From Chromera velia (taxonomy: Eukaryota; Sar; Chromeraceae), in assembly GCA_018398765.1 (NCBI GenBank), contig JAHBMJ010003590.1, positions 94,148 to 129,147 of the forward strand: a DNA stretch of 35,000 nucleotides, read 5' to 3'. Each line of letters begins with the position of its first letter. Position 1 is the stretch's first letter. This document shows positions 21,646 through 32,347 of this stretch, one piece after another. A model generated the notes under the pieces. That model did no database searches, was not told where the DNA came from, and worked only from the letters and a program-made list of their open reading frames with translations. A program made the translations under genes and the position numbers.

Positions 21646-22601
21646 TTACATACAAAAAAGCATAGACACACACGGACACACACACACACACATTTACATA
21701 CAAAAAAGCATAGACACACACGGACACACACATACGCGCGCGCACGCGAGAGAGAAGAAACAGCGAGGGGGGCATGAAAAGAGACTCACGCAAAGAAGCA
21801 TACACAAATTCATTAAAAAGTCACAAACACACATAAAGAAAACACTCACTGACATCGGGTTACAGAGCCACTGGGTGCTCTGAGATCCGTCTGCGCTAGA
21901 GGGCACTCCCTCCACGAGTTTGTAGCAGATCTTGTGAGCCCCCACTTGCATCACAGCGGACCCACTGGAGTCCTCCCCCCCCGAGGTGTTTTGGGCCTGT
22001 TTGACTCCCCACAGGTAGGGGGTGGTCAGTCCGATGATCATGACTGCATGCGGGCATGCATGGGGATGATTCAGGGGCCCCATAAAAAAAGGTGGGCATG
22101 AGTGGGTGCAGCAGGGAGGTATGGCGACAGCTTCATCGAGAGGGCGACAAGTGCATGACAAATCGACTTATATACGTGCATGTGCATGCGTGCATGCATG
22201 GAAGCACGCATGTGCATTGCATGGGGGGAACAGAAAAACGGAGGACAGCAAGAGAGTGAGAGAAAGGGACAACAATAGAAGAAAATGAGAGTGCTGGAAA
22301 GGGAAGAAAGGGTGGAGAGGCTCAAAAGGATGCAGAGGTAGACGGAGGGAAAGGGGAAAAGGCGAAGCGAGGCAGGAGGACGGGAGAAGGTACGAGGAGC
22401 GAGGGAGGAGCATGCGACCGCTGGTAGAGGTAAGAAAGTGAGGCTGCACAGAGAGCGAGAAGGAGGCAAACGATCGTTCAAGGGGGAAAGATGGGAAAGG
22501 TGGAGAGGCTGAGAGGCAGACTTACACAGCGTAACAATCGAGAGAGTTCCCAGCAGCACCAGTCTGATCAACTGGTAGTTGAGGGACTTCATGACCGCCA
22601 T
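20871..22601 (-). CDS. Four-pass membrane protein (claudin/amastin-like topology), 318 aa, three exons
   Basis: Exons are 22601-22526, 22043-21854 and 21561-20871. Phases are 1 then 2 and the sum is 957 nt (319 codons). The start is [10 protein letters not shown]. Helix 1 is split by the first intron ([12 protein letters not shown] plus FMIIGL). A first loop of about 90 residues carries PYLWGVKQ and four Cys (CYKL, WLCNP, STSC, EDLC). Helices 2-4 are [37 protein letters not shown] and [20 protein letters not shown]. The tail is Gly/Ser/Pro-rich and ends in TPYDG. The long Cys-bearing first loop and short second loop match claudin, PMP22 and amastin folds. LWGVK resembles part of the amastin signature, but the flanking Cys residues of that signature are missing, so I do not assign the family. 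The second intron is filled with (GT)n. Confidence 0.8.
21574..21735 (-). repeat. (CA)n microsatellite with a 48-bp tandem duplication, in intron
   Basis: A CA run is followed by two identical 48-bp units starting at 21643 and 21691 with CATTTACATACAAAAAAGCA. All of it lies in the second intron of the four-pass protein gene. On the sense strand it is (TG)n and ends at the CGCACGCAG acceptor. Confidence 0.9.
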
Positions 22602-23064
22602 CTTTGTGTCGTTACCTCTGCGCTCGGGACCCGGTCCAAAATGGGTTTTAGCTGCTGATGGTGATTGCCCGTCGTTTGTTGATTGCAAGTACGCTAGGCA
22701 GCGGTCGAAAACAAAGAGAGTTATATATATATATAGGCTTCTTCTTGCATGACGCATTCAGTGAAGAAATGATGTAGCCGCATGCATGCAACGCGTGCCC
22801 CGGCCATGCATGCAGCAGCTTTGCATGGCCCCGGAAAGCAAAGCGCGGGGGGCACTTATAGCAAACAATGCGTCGGATGCATGTCACGGCTCGGCATGCA
22901 TGGCTCGCGGCGCGTGCGTGACTCGGCCGGCTCGTGTGTGCGCTTGCACAGTCAGACTACACTCTTCCCGAGGCAGATGGGCCAATGAGAGAGAGGGAGA
23001 GTGGATCCATGATGTATTCAATACTTCAATCTTGACAAGAACGTGGCTCACTTCTTCTGGCAAG
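22602..23064. promoter_or_regulatory. Divergent promoter region with TGCATGC cluster and GCATGGCCCCGGAAAG block
   Basis: This 463-bp spacer separates the starts of two divergent genes. It holds a short (TA)n at 22719-22733, TGCATGC words at 22782, 22806 and 22895, GCATGGCCCCGGAAAG at 22825-22840 and GGGGGGCACTTATA at 22847-22860. The order repeats that at 6381-6480. The cluster could serve both genes. Function is inferred from recurrence and position. Confidence 0.5.
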
Positions 23065-24310
23065 ATGTGGGGCTCTTTCCCTTCAAGGTTTGGTCTTGTG
23101 TCTCACCATGGGACCTCTTCCTTCGTGCATCGGACCAGCCGTCTCCCTCTCAGGGGGTCGACCTGTCTCGCCACCACAGAAGTTGGGAGACCTTCGAGGC
23201 CAGCCCCTGTGGACACAACAGGTTCGCTTTTCGAACCTGCCACGGTACGCTTCTGTCGGCACACGACCAACCGCAGACCGTGGGCCTCCGAACCTACGAC
23301 CACCCTGGACCCTGGTAGACTTTCACAGTCTCCTGGGTCGCCAACGGTGTGGTGACTTTGAAGACGTGCCACAGGGGTCCTGCGGTGAGGCATGTGGCGC
23401 ATCAGGCTCCGGGACGCTGGGAGCAGTTTGGCGTTGTGCCTGTGGATGGCGACATCGTTTTGATGACATTGTTGTACCATGGCTCGGCCTGCACCAACGC
23501 GGGTTCCATTCTTCAACAGAGAGTTCAAGCGGTCGGTTGGGGGCTGGTGTGTACCTCACCGACGATAAGGAGGCCGCGTTCAAGATTACTTCGCACCGAG
23601 GACAGCCTTTTCTTGTCGCTTGCGAAGTGAAAATTGGGAGGGCGAAGTATTATGCGAACGGCTCTGGAAACAGTTGGAGAGACGAGAGGTACGACAGCGC
23701 CATCTCCTGGCACCCTGAATGGCCCGGCGTCGTTAGCCGGAAGTTCAGAGAATTCTGTGTGGCAGCAGACAGGAGACGCATCACAATTGTGGGGTTTGAG
23801 GGAGTTGCGAGGCACCCACACCCCCTCACTGAAGGCACCCATGCCATCTTTCACCGCGCGTCTGGTGGATGCCTCGGTGCAGACCCCCCGGAAGAGGACA
23901 CGTCTGCGTGCAAAAATGACCGTGACTGTCCAAGGGTGTTCTTGGTCCAGGCCGGATAGGCAGAGAAGTTGCACCAGTGGCAGCTTCTTCCTGTGACAGG
24001 CGGTCAGACCGAAAACACCTTTTATCTCTTCAGTTAAGCGCACGGCAGGTATCTCTACTGCTTTGAGTCTGGCAGTGTTGTGCTGTGGAGAGGGCAGCAT
24101 CGTTTCGATCTCGGTCCCTGCCCGAAAATGCTCCAGTGGCGTCTGATTCAGGTCCATGGAGAGAAAGATGTTTTTTACATCGTCAACGTCGCCTTCGAAA
24201 AGTTTCTGGATTCCCACGGGGATCGAAAAGGCAACCATATTTGGTTGTGGGGCGACGGCAGAAACACCGGCGCTGTCCCCCAGAATCTGCAGTGGAAGAT
24301 CCGCCAGTGA
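23065..24310 (+). pseudogene. Broken gene: fascin-like beta-trefoil, PARP-type ADP-ribosyltransferase, ricin-type beta-trefoil
   Basis: Coding signal runs throughout but changes frame. Part 1 (about 23065-23450) has three trefoil-like units with HHGT, RSWETFEASP, TCHGTLLSAHDQ, VTLKTCHRG and RWEQFGVVPVDGD. Part 2 (about 23470-23800) is PARP-like: LYHGSACTNAGSIL, then LGAGVYLTDDKEAAFK, then FLVACEVKIGRAKY and RRITIVGFE. Part 3 (about 23810-24310) has ricin-type repeats with QWQLLPVTGG, QWRLIQVHGE and QWKIRQ about 52 residues apart. Damage: a frame change near 23110, another near 23520, and in-frame stops at 23316 (TAG where the parallel unit has Glu), 23957 (TAG) and 24035 (TAA). Intact relatives would bind glycans or actin-like partners and modify a target with ADP-ribose. 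Small introns could hide some stops, but the stops sit within clear domain sequence. I call it a pseudogene. Confidence 0.7.
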
Positions 24311-24479
24311 ATCGATCGCTAAATCGATCGAGACTTCCAATCCTTTTTCCTTCGGTTTTCTCCACATGCAGGTGGAAGACATTGGAGGGGGGGCTAGAGA
24401 AGGCTAGAGAGGAGGGGGAGATCAGACCATAGATAAACGCGACAGAAGTAGGAGGAACGAACTCGCACCACCTCCGCCC

Positions 24480-25500
24480 CAGCCTCCGCCCACCAAACTT
24501 CTATGCTAAACAATGTCCGATCAAAAGTTTGATTATCGAAGCTAGAATATGAACAGAAACACGTTTTTATCGATTTTGCTCTTAAAATTCCTAATAAAAT
24601 TCCAGGCTGACTGCTTTTAATTAAACTATTAACGTTAAACTAGACTTATACCAGCCGTATAGTATCGTGAATAAATTATGATGAATTAGAATAAACTTAG
24701 AATATTATAGAATATTGATAAGAGGCTATTAAGAGCTTACTTTAATTTACACTAATTTTACACTACAAGTGAGTGCACGCACTTTGCGCGCGGAAGTGAC
24801 TAAGGTCTTGTGAGTGTTATGACGGGCTAAGAAAAAACGTTAAAAGAGATATATAAACGTACAGATTACGGTCTGATTACTAAATCCATTTCCGAGCTAC
24901 TAATAGTATTCACTAGTATCTATCAATCAATCATTCAATCAATATCAATTAGTCGATTAATGTACATTTAATGCAGATGTACTAATAAACAACCTGTATA
25001 TCAAAGTCTTTAAAATCAAAGACGAATAACATCTCTGCACGTCAGTGACGTCATAGGATATTCTAAAAATCATTAGACTTACGGCTAAACATATTCTGTA
25101 ACCTTCTCTACAGAATATATATTTCTTGATGAATGTTTTATGTACTAATTATTAAACTCATCAATAGTCGGTCAAAAGAGTTTTGCAATCAGATACATAA
25201 ATTTTCCTAAATCTTCTCAAACAGCTCAATTTTAAAAATTTTTATATTTTTATGCAATAAATACCGATCGATGTTGACGGTCAACTTACGCCGCGAGTCT
25301 TACGGATCAAATATGATCAAGTCAAAAAAACTTACCATCCAATACCATTTAGGTGCCATCATGAAAAACATGTATAAAAGAGCAATTTAATATTTAATAA
25401 ATGCCGGTCGATGTTGACGATCGAGTACAATTGAGTCGAAGAAACTTATCATGAAATAACTTTCAGGCGCTGTTATAAAAAAACATGTAAAATAAGAGGT
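24480..25500. other. AT-rich island 4
   Basis: AT-rich sequence begins about 200 bp after the last stop of the broken gene. It carries a TCAATCAATCATTCAATCAA patch (24925) and a diverged tandem duplication at 25250-25497. No gene was found on either strand. Confidence 0.6.
25250..25497 (+). repeat. Diverged tandem duplication (~120 bp unit) in AT-rich island 4
   Basis: Two copies begin with AATAAATRCCGRTCGATGTTGACG (at about 25256 and 25397), written here in degenerate form. Both later share AAACTTAYCAT and an AAAAACATGTAWAA end (near 25363 and 25476). Many of the aligned differences are transitions. Unit lengths differ by indels. Confidence 0.6.
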
Positions 25501-27290
25501 ACGTCCGGAGAGCGAAGCGAAAGGGGGGAAGAGAATGAAGAAAGCAGTGACAGAAAGAAAGAAGAAACACAAAACAGATAAAGAGGATAGAAGAGGTGAT
25601 GGGAGAAAAGATAGAAGAGCAGAAAAGCGAAATGTGGAAGGTTGCCAGAATAACAATTTTTTAAAGGCAGTCCTTGGAAAGGGCGGCCCAGTCAGAACTT
25701 TTCAGTGAACACAAGCAAACAGAAAGATCAAAATTTAGGAGGTAGTCAGGCAGACAGAATGGGCACCGGGGATGATGAAAAAGCAGTCAAACAGGCAGGG
25801 AGGCAGAACTTTGAGCATACTCAGAAAAGAAGACAAAATTAGGAATGCGGTCAGGCACACAGGAAGGCATCCCTGCACGACAGCCAACAGGCAGGTAGGC
25901 AGGAATACGCTGAGTCCTGCCGGAAGGAAACGTCAAGATGGAAGCAGAGTGGGATTGCGACTTCTGAATCTCACAGTTTGTTTGTGAGGTGGTATGTAGA
26001 GATATGTACAGCTGAGAGGTCAGATAAGAGGTCGGAATTGAGAGAAATGGCATGAGACAGGCAAGATAAGAGAAGTGAAATGTAAGTGAAGAGATCATGA
26101 GATGTGAGTAAACAGGGTTACCAAGAGAGTAGCCTGTATGGCTGTCTATCTGTCTGTCTGTCTGCCTGCCTGCCTGCCTGCCTATGTCTGCATCTTTGCA
26201 TGTCTCTTTGCCTTGCTGCTATTCTGCTAGTGTTATTCTCTCATTTTACCGGTTTGCCTATTCTGCTGTTTGGGATATCTGCCTACTTGCCTGCAATGCC
26301 ATGCCTACCTGTCTGCGCCGAGTGATAGCTGGGGCATAAGAGCAATCAGATGATGGCTGTGGGTAGGAAAAAGCGAGAACCAAACATGGGAGAGAGTAAA
26401 GTGGAAAGAGGCCATGCATTGAAATCTGATTCAGAGCACTGAACAGAGAAGACGTTGAGATGACGAGAGAGTCAGCTATGGGCACTGAGATTTAATGAAA
26501 GCTGACGTGTGCGCGAAAGGCTTAGCGAAGAGGCAACTTAGATGACAGTGGGAGAGATGTGGCGTACAAAGGTGTAATAAGAACAGTGAAACGAAATAGG
26601 CAGGGCAGTGGATTGTTATGCGAAACCACACGATGAAAGCGATCATTGTGAGACCGAGCGGTAATAAGTATATACACGTGGAGTGAACGCATTATCGAAT
26701 GCGAGCAGCAGACCTGCATGAATGAACATATCAGCAAAGTGAGCTAGCATGAACGCATCATTTTGGGCAATCGGAGAGCTGCAAGATGCATGCAGAATCA
26801 TGCAGACAACGAGGATTGTGCAATGACCGAGGCAGGTGAGAAGGAGAGAATGGAGTCACTGTGTAGTGAAATGAAGCAAACAAATGAGAGACATTGAGAG
26901 CACGCAGTGAGATGACAGCAATGTGAGAATGAGGCCAGTGTGAGCTGTAAGTCGCAGGCACAGTGCTGGTGGTCGTAGATTGTATACATGGTTGCACATC
27001 TTTCAATGCAGCAACACATAAATGAAGTGTATGGCTGATAAAACGGCTATTTAATCGGTTTTCATACCTCGGAGGGCAGCCCAGCGGCCCCAGCTTAAAA
27101 TCGTGTATCAACCTTGATACCTCGAGTTACGTACGCACAGATAATGGGACCCACCATATGATCCCCGAGGCACTAACCCATTAGGTATACGGTGTGTTAC
27201 GCAACTTTTGTAAAATTACACGGGATTATATATAATATACATATATAGTTATATAGATAAACTGTCGCCTTGGGGGGCAGCTCAGCTCTG
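25501..27290. repeat. Low-complexity CAGG/GAGA-derived region, no gene
   Basis: A purine-rich tract (25500-25660) is followed by degenerate CAGGCAGG-like sequence (25745-25950), a CTGT/CCTG run (26145-26185) and then 900 bp of slowly varying GAGA/ATGA-rich sequence. ORFs on both strands are short and featureless. It reads as decayed microsatellite DNA. Confidence 0.45.
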
Positions 27291-27349
27291 TTGAGATCAG
27301 CTGAGAGGCCCTGAGATCGCACGTACTCGCATAACGCATTTTTTCATTT

Positions 27350-27362
27350 GGGGGGGGGGGGG
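27350..27362 (+). repeat. G13 homopolymer
   Basis: Thirteen consecutive G preceded by CATTT, followed by (GGTC)n at 27384-27397 and by a cluster of TGCATGC/GTGCGTGCAT words at 27405-27485. No gene follows within reach, so the cluster is either orphan or belongs to a gene I cannot see. Confidence 0.7.
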
Positions 27363-27525
27363 ATCGGTTCTGTCTCTGTCACGGTCGGTCGGTCGGTTGG
27401 TGTCGCCATGCAGTGCGTGCATAGTGCGTGCATCAAAATAAGCGGCTGCATGCCGGCATTTTCTGTATCCCGTTGCATGCATGTATTGATCGCTCCTGTT
27501 ATGCAGCCCAGGCTCGATCGGTGGG

Positions 27526-27696
27526 TTCAACTTCCACAGCTATGCTTTGCAGACAAGCTTATTATAAGACATAATAGATCATTGACATTGTATTGTTGTG
27601 TTCATACCGCTGGTTCAATATGATCACTAGTCAAGAGTGACCGCTTGAATGAGCCTGCCGAGCTAGCCCCAATGTGAAGTGACACTCTCTAGCCCC
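27526..27696 (+). repeat. Dispersed repeat R1, copy 1 (171 bp)
   Basis: It starts TTCAACTTCCA and ends CTCTCTAGCCCC. Copy 2 at 28415-28585 is the same length with seven differences, six of them transitions. A GGTTCAATATG word faintly recalls a Pol III B box, too weakly to call a SINE. Confidence 0.9.
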
Positions 27697-27898
27697 AAAA
27701 TCCCGACAAGAAAAATCCTGAACATAGGCCATAAAAGGGCTATGACCGTCCTGCTGGCCGGACCGCGTTCGAAGGGTGGGCTGCCCAAAGGGAGGCCACC
27801 ACGGTGCAATGCTATTAGGTGGGTGGGCGGGGAAGACCTGCAAAAATTTATGCAATTCGAACGTTCTTTTGCCTCCTGCCACCCTTTGTATGGGATGA

Positions 27899-27992
27899 GT
27901 CGGCGGGCGTTTTTTTATCTACTTCGATCAAGACACCTCTTAAGGCCCTAAGCCACCGTCCTTGACGCATCGTCCTTGACGTGGCTCTCTCA
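27899..27992 (+). repeat. Diverged partial copy of repeat R2
   Basis: GCGTTTTTTTATCTACTTCG and later AAGCCACCGT, CTTGACG and GACGTGGCTC match the first 110 bp of R2 that begins 120 bp downstream, with many transitions and two deletions. It makes a local tandem of old and young R2 sequence. Confidence 0.65.
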
Positions 27993-28022
27993 GCCTCTCT
28001 GTCTCCTGAGTGGGCGGGCGAG

Positions 28023-28418
28023 CGTTTTTCTGTCTACCCCGATAGTTTTACCCCCTTAGGCCCCGAGCCACCGTGCCTGACGCGCTGTCAATTGCGCCGT
28101 CTTCAACGTGGCTCGGTCCCAGCATCTGACAGACTTGGACGTATTCTTTTATCTACTGTTTCTGCTCCTCATAGCGTTCTTGGTTCGGCAACCATTTTAT
28201 ATTCTGTCAGCCGTCTCGTGTTCTACTTTTTTCTGGGATATCTATAAAAGCGAATTTCTCATGTGGCGCCGCGCGCTTGGGCGACGCCCTTCTCTATACT
28301 TTTATTAAATGCTTCAGTGGCTTGCGCTCTTACCGCGTTGCAGCGCTTGGTTCCAGCTAAACCTGTATTCTTGCTCCGTTGTCTATTTTGGTATGGCTTC
28401 ACGAGAATTTATACTTCA
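28023..28418 (+). repeat. Dispersed repeat R2, copy 1 (396 bp)
   Basis: It matches 34459-34854 in the same orientation over 396 bp without a gap. It contains TCTATAAAAGCG, a good TATA-box word, and near its end TTATTAAATGC. Its last four bases overlap the start of R1 copy 2. ORFs inside (88 and 66 aa) are shared by both copies but show no known motif. Confidence 0.92.
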
Positions 28419-28585
28419 ACTTCCATAGCTATGCTTTGCAGACAAGCTTATTATAAGACATAATAGATCATTGACATTGTATTGTTATGTTCATACCGCT
28501 GGTTCGATATGATCACTAGTCGAGAGTGACTACTTGAATGAGCCTGCCGAGCTAGCCCCAATTTGAAGTGACACTCTCTAGCCCC
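28415..28585 (+). repeat. Dispersed repeat R1, copy 2 (171 bp)
   Basis: Direct repeat of 27526-27696, immediately following R2 copy 1. The second R2 copy at 34459 is not followed by R1, so R1 and R2 are separable modules. Confidence 0.9.
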
Positions 28586-29089
28586 TACACCCCCACAAAC
28601 CCCCCAAGGGTGGCCTATGCGGGTTTATGCACGACCCGTATGGCCCTACGGCCTGTGGCACGGGCCATGTCCCACTACCAGAACCGTGGCAGTACACAAC
28701 AGATGTACCAACTTCTCAATGTCTTAAAACACTTTGCCAGTGCTCACACCGTATCACAACGAGACAACATATATTATCACACTTGCTGAGAGGGTTAGAC
28801 CCTCTAATCTGAAACTACATACACCAAGTCCTATCCTAGCAATTAACCCAGCTATATGTGCCATCATACTTAATGGCAGGATGAAAATTTCGTTACTTTA
28901 GCACCAGTGAACCTAACACTAGACCCAATAGTACCACTTCTCCTTACATAATCTCATATACCATAAACGTTCGTTTGTTATACTGTATTCACATTGCTAC
29001 TGTCGTAGACGGTCGTAGCCCTTTCGTGATACTACACCAAAACTGCAACCTCTCCACAACTGGAAAACCAACCATCCCTAACATATGAT
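28586..29089. other. Unassigned sequence before the satellite
   Basis: No repeat unit or convincing ORF is seen. A 73-aa ORF (28568-28789) shows no recognisable motif. AGAGGGTTAGACCCTCTAA near 28788-28806 is a small inverted repeat. Confidence 0.35.
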
Positions 29090-30935
29090 ACCAGCTGAAA
29101 GCAGTACCCACCACCTGTATAAACACCCATCCTACAGATGGGAAAACAAGCCATACTAACCCAAAACACCAGTCACAGTCCTCATAAAACCCACCCGACC
29201 GATGGGAAAACCAATCAAACTGACTCGCCTGAAACCAGCCCTCACCGACTGCATACTACTGCATAAACAACCCTCCGACAGTGGAAACCAAGTCACACTA
29301 ACTGACAGCAGCCCTCGCAGACTGTATAAACCCCAATCCCAGAGATGGGAATACAATCTAAACCCACTGAAAGCAGCACCAACAGTCTGCATAAACATCC
29401 ATCCTGACAGATAAAAACCAAGTCCAACCAACCGACAACAGCCGTCACACCGTCCAACTGTATACACATTCAACCCACAGATAAGATATCATGTCATACC
29501 AACTGAAGGCATGCAGCCCTCCCAGACCGCATCAACACCCGTATCCAATAATTCAACCAACAAGCCAAACCAGCCGGACACAGCGCCTACAGTCTGCCGA
29601 ACACCCATCCGATGAATGGGAAAACAAATCAAGACAACTTTGAAAGCAGCACGCACCTTCTGCACAACACCAACTCGACAGATCTAGTGACAGATGAGGA
29701 CTCAGCCAAGCATACCGAAAGCAGCACTCATAGCCTGCATCAACATCCATCCCACCGGTGGGAAACCACAAAACCAACTCACAGCAGTACTCACAGTCTA
29801 CATAACCACCCATCCTACAGATGGGAAATCTAAACGGGCCACACCCGTTGAAACCTGCAACTGCCTAAACACCCCCCCAACCGGTGGGAAAAAGGCCGAA
29901 CCAGCCGATCGCAGCGCCCACAGCCTGCATAAATACCCCTCTGACGGACGGAAAACAACTAAGCCAAACCAGCTGACGCCAGCTGACTGCGCAGTATCCA
30001 TGTACTGGATAGACATCCGTCTGACAGATGGGAAAAACGCCAACACAACTCCCAGCAGTACTCCCCGACTGTATAAACACCCATTCTACGGACGAGAAAA
30101 CAATCCAGCCAAACTTGCAGACAGCAGCCCTCTCCGTCTGCATACATATCCATCTTACAGACGGGAAGACGCTAAAACAACTGACAGGAGCACTCACCGA
30201 CTGCATAAACATCCATCCGACAGGTAGAAAAACATAGCTGAACCAGCTGAAAGCAGTACTCACAGTCTGTATGAACACCCCACCTACCCATCGGAGAGTG
30301 AGCCAACCCAACACTGACCGTAGCACTCGCCGCCCTGGCTCACCGCCTGCCCAAACCCCCATCCCATACCTGGGAAGAGAAGTCAAACCAACTGACCGCA
30401 GCACTCACAGTCTCCATAAACATCCATCTGGCAGATGGAAAAACAAGCTGAACCGGCTGAAAGCAGCATCCGCAGTCTGCATGAACACCGGGCCCTCCTG
30501 ACAAATAGGAACACCAGCCAAACCAACTGACCACAGCATACCCAGTCTGCATAAACATCCATCAGATAGATGGGAAACAAGCTAAACCAGCTAACAGTAG
30601 CACTCACAGTCTGCGCAAACAGCCAACCTCCACGTCGAACAACGTCGAGCCAACCCGACCAATAGCAGCACCCACTTAGAGCACCCACAGTCTGCCTAAA
30701 CGCCTATCCTACAGATAGGAACGCAAGCCAAACCAACTGACCACAGAACTTACAGTCTGCATAAACATCTAGCAGACAGATGGGAAAGCAAGCTGAACCC
30801 GCTGAAAGCAGCACTCATGTCTGCATGAAAACCAATCCTACAGATGAGATATTCAAGTCAAACCACCTGATAGGAGCACACCCAGGCTGCACAAACAGAT
30901 ATTCAACAACTGATAGAACTAACAGACTGCACGGA
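29090..30935. repeat. ~68-bp satellite, block 1 (about 27 degenerate units)
   Basis: The unit (65-72 bp) reads approximately GCAGCACTCACAGTCTGCAT, then AAACACCCATCCTACAGATG, then GGAAAACAAGCCAAACCAAC, then TGAAA. Units vary by roughly a fifth of their bases. Each contains a short inverted repeat, typically CCCATC, five bases, GATGGG. ORFs with SLHKHPS-like repeats are by-products. It is interrupted at 30935 by the 9-bp satellite. Confidence 0.85.
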
Positions 30936-32347
30936 CCCTCATCTCTGCATTTTCTGCATTCTCTGTATTTTTCGCAATCTCTACATTCTCTACAATCTCT
31001 GCATTCTCTACATTCCTTGCAGTTTCTGCAATGTCTGCAATCTCTGCCATCTTTGGAGTCTCTGCATTCTCTGCATTCCTTGCAGTCTCTGCAGTGCCAG
31101 GCCTTATAATTTTTGCCATCTCTGGAGTCTCTGCAATCTCTGCTTCTCTGCAATCCATGCATTCTCTACATTCTCGGCCTTCTCTGCAACCTCTGCATTC
31201 TCTGCATTCTCTGCACTCTCTGGGTTCTCTGCACTCTCCGCATTCTCTACATTCTGTGCAATCTCTGCATTCTCAGCATTTTCTACATTCTTCGCAATCT
31301 CTGCATTCTCTGTGATCTTTGCATTCTCTGCATTCTCTGCAATCTCTACATTCTCTGTAATCTCTGCATTCTCTGCAATCTTTACAATCTCTGTGTTCTC
31401 TGCATTCTTTGTGTTCTCTCCATTCTCTGCAACCTCTGTACTCCCTGTACTCTCTGCAACCTCTGCATTCTCTGCACTCACTGCATTCTTCACAATTTCT
31501 ACATTCTCTGCATTTTCTGCATTCTCTACAATCTCTGCATTTTCTGCATTCTCCGCAATCTCTGTATTCCCTGCAGTCTCTGCAATCTCTATGTTCTCTG
31601 CATTCTTTGTGTTTTCTCCATTCTTTGCAACCTCTGCAATCCCTGTATTCTCTGTAATCTCTGCATTCTCTGTATTCTCCACACTCTCTGCATTCTCCGC
31701 AGTCTCTGCATTTTCTATATTCTCTGTACTCTCTGCACTCTCCACCATCTCTGCACTCTCTGCAACTTTTGCAATCTCTGCATTGTTTACAGTTTCTGCA
31801 TTCTCTCCAAGTCTTTGAATCTCTGCATTGTCTGCATCCTCTGCGTTCTCTGCATTCTCTCAGATACATTCTCTATAATTTCTGTAATCTCTGTAAACTT
31901 TGTATTCTCTTCAGTCTCTGTATTCTCTGCATTCTCTGCAATCCCTGTCTTTTCTACAGTCTCTGCAATCACTGCATTCTCTACAATCGCTGCATTCTCT
32001 GCAATCTCTGCATTCTCTGCACTCTCTACAGTTTCTGTATTCTCTGCAAACTCTGCATTCTGTATTGTCTGCATTCTCTGCACTCTCTGCAGTCTCCGCA
32101 TTCTCTGCATTTTCTGCCCTCTCCGCATTCTCCGCCATCTCTGCAATCTCTGCATCCTCTGCAATCTCTGTCTTCTCTTCAGTCTCTGCAATCTCTGCAG
32201 TCGCTGTATTCTCTGCAATCTCCGCATTTTCTGCACTCTCTGTCTCCACATCCTCTGCAAACTCTGCATTCTCTGCAGTTTCCACATTCTCTGCAATCTC
32301 TGCATTCTGTGCAATCTTTGTATTCTCTGGATTCTCTGCATTCTCTG
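30936..32347. repeat. 9-bp satellite TCTCTGCAT / CTCTGCAAT, ~1.4 kb
   Basis: About 150 degenerate copies of a 9-bp unit (TCTCTGCAT, TCTCTGCAA and relatives). Because the unit is a multiple of three and lacks stops in most frames, it leaves open frames of up to 437 codons on plus and 214 on minus. The minus reading is Glu-Asn-Ala/Ile-rich. I regard these as repeat artefacts. Confidence 0.9.

Noticed and set aside
23316-24037. Reassigned stop codons (ciliate-like code) to explain TAG/TAA in the trefoil gene
   Set aside because: Other genes in the window end at TAA and TAG in the expected places, and frame changes are also present, so decay is simpler.
27526-27696. tRNA-derived SINE (R1)
   Set aside because: Only a weak B-box-like word is present, there is no A box at the right distance and no terminal A or simple-repeat tail.
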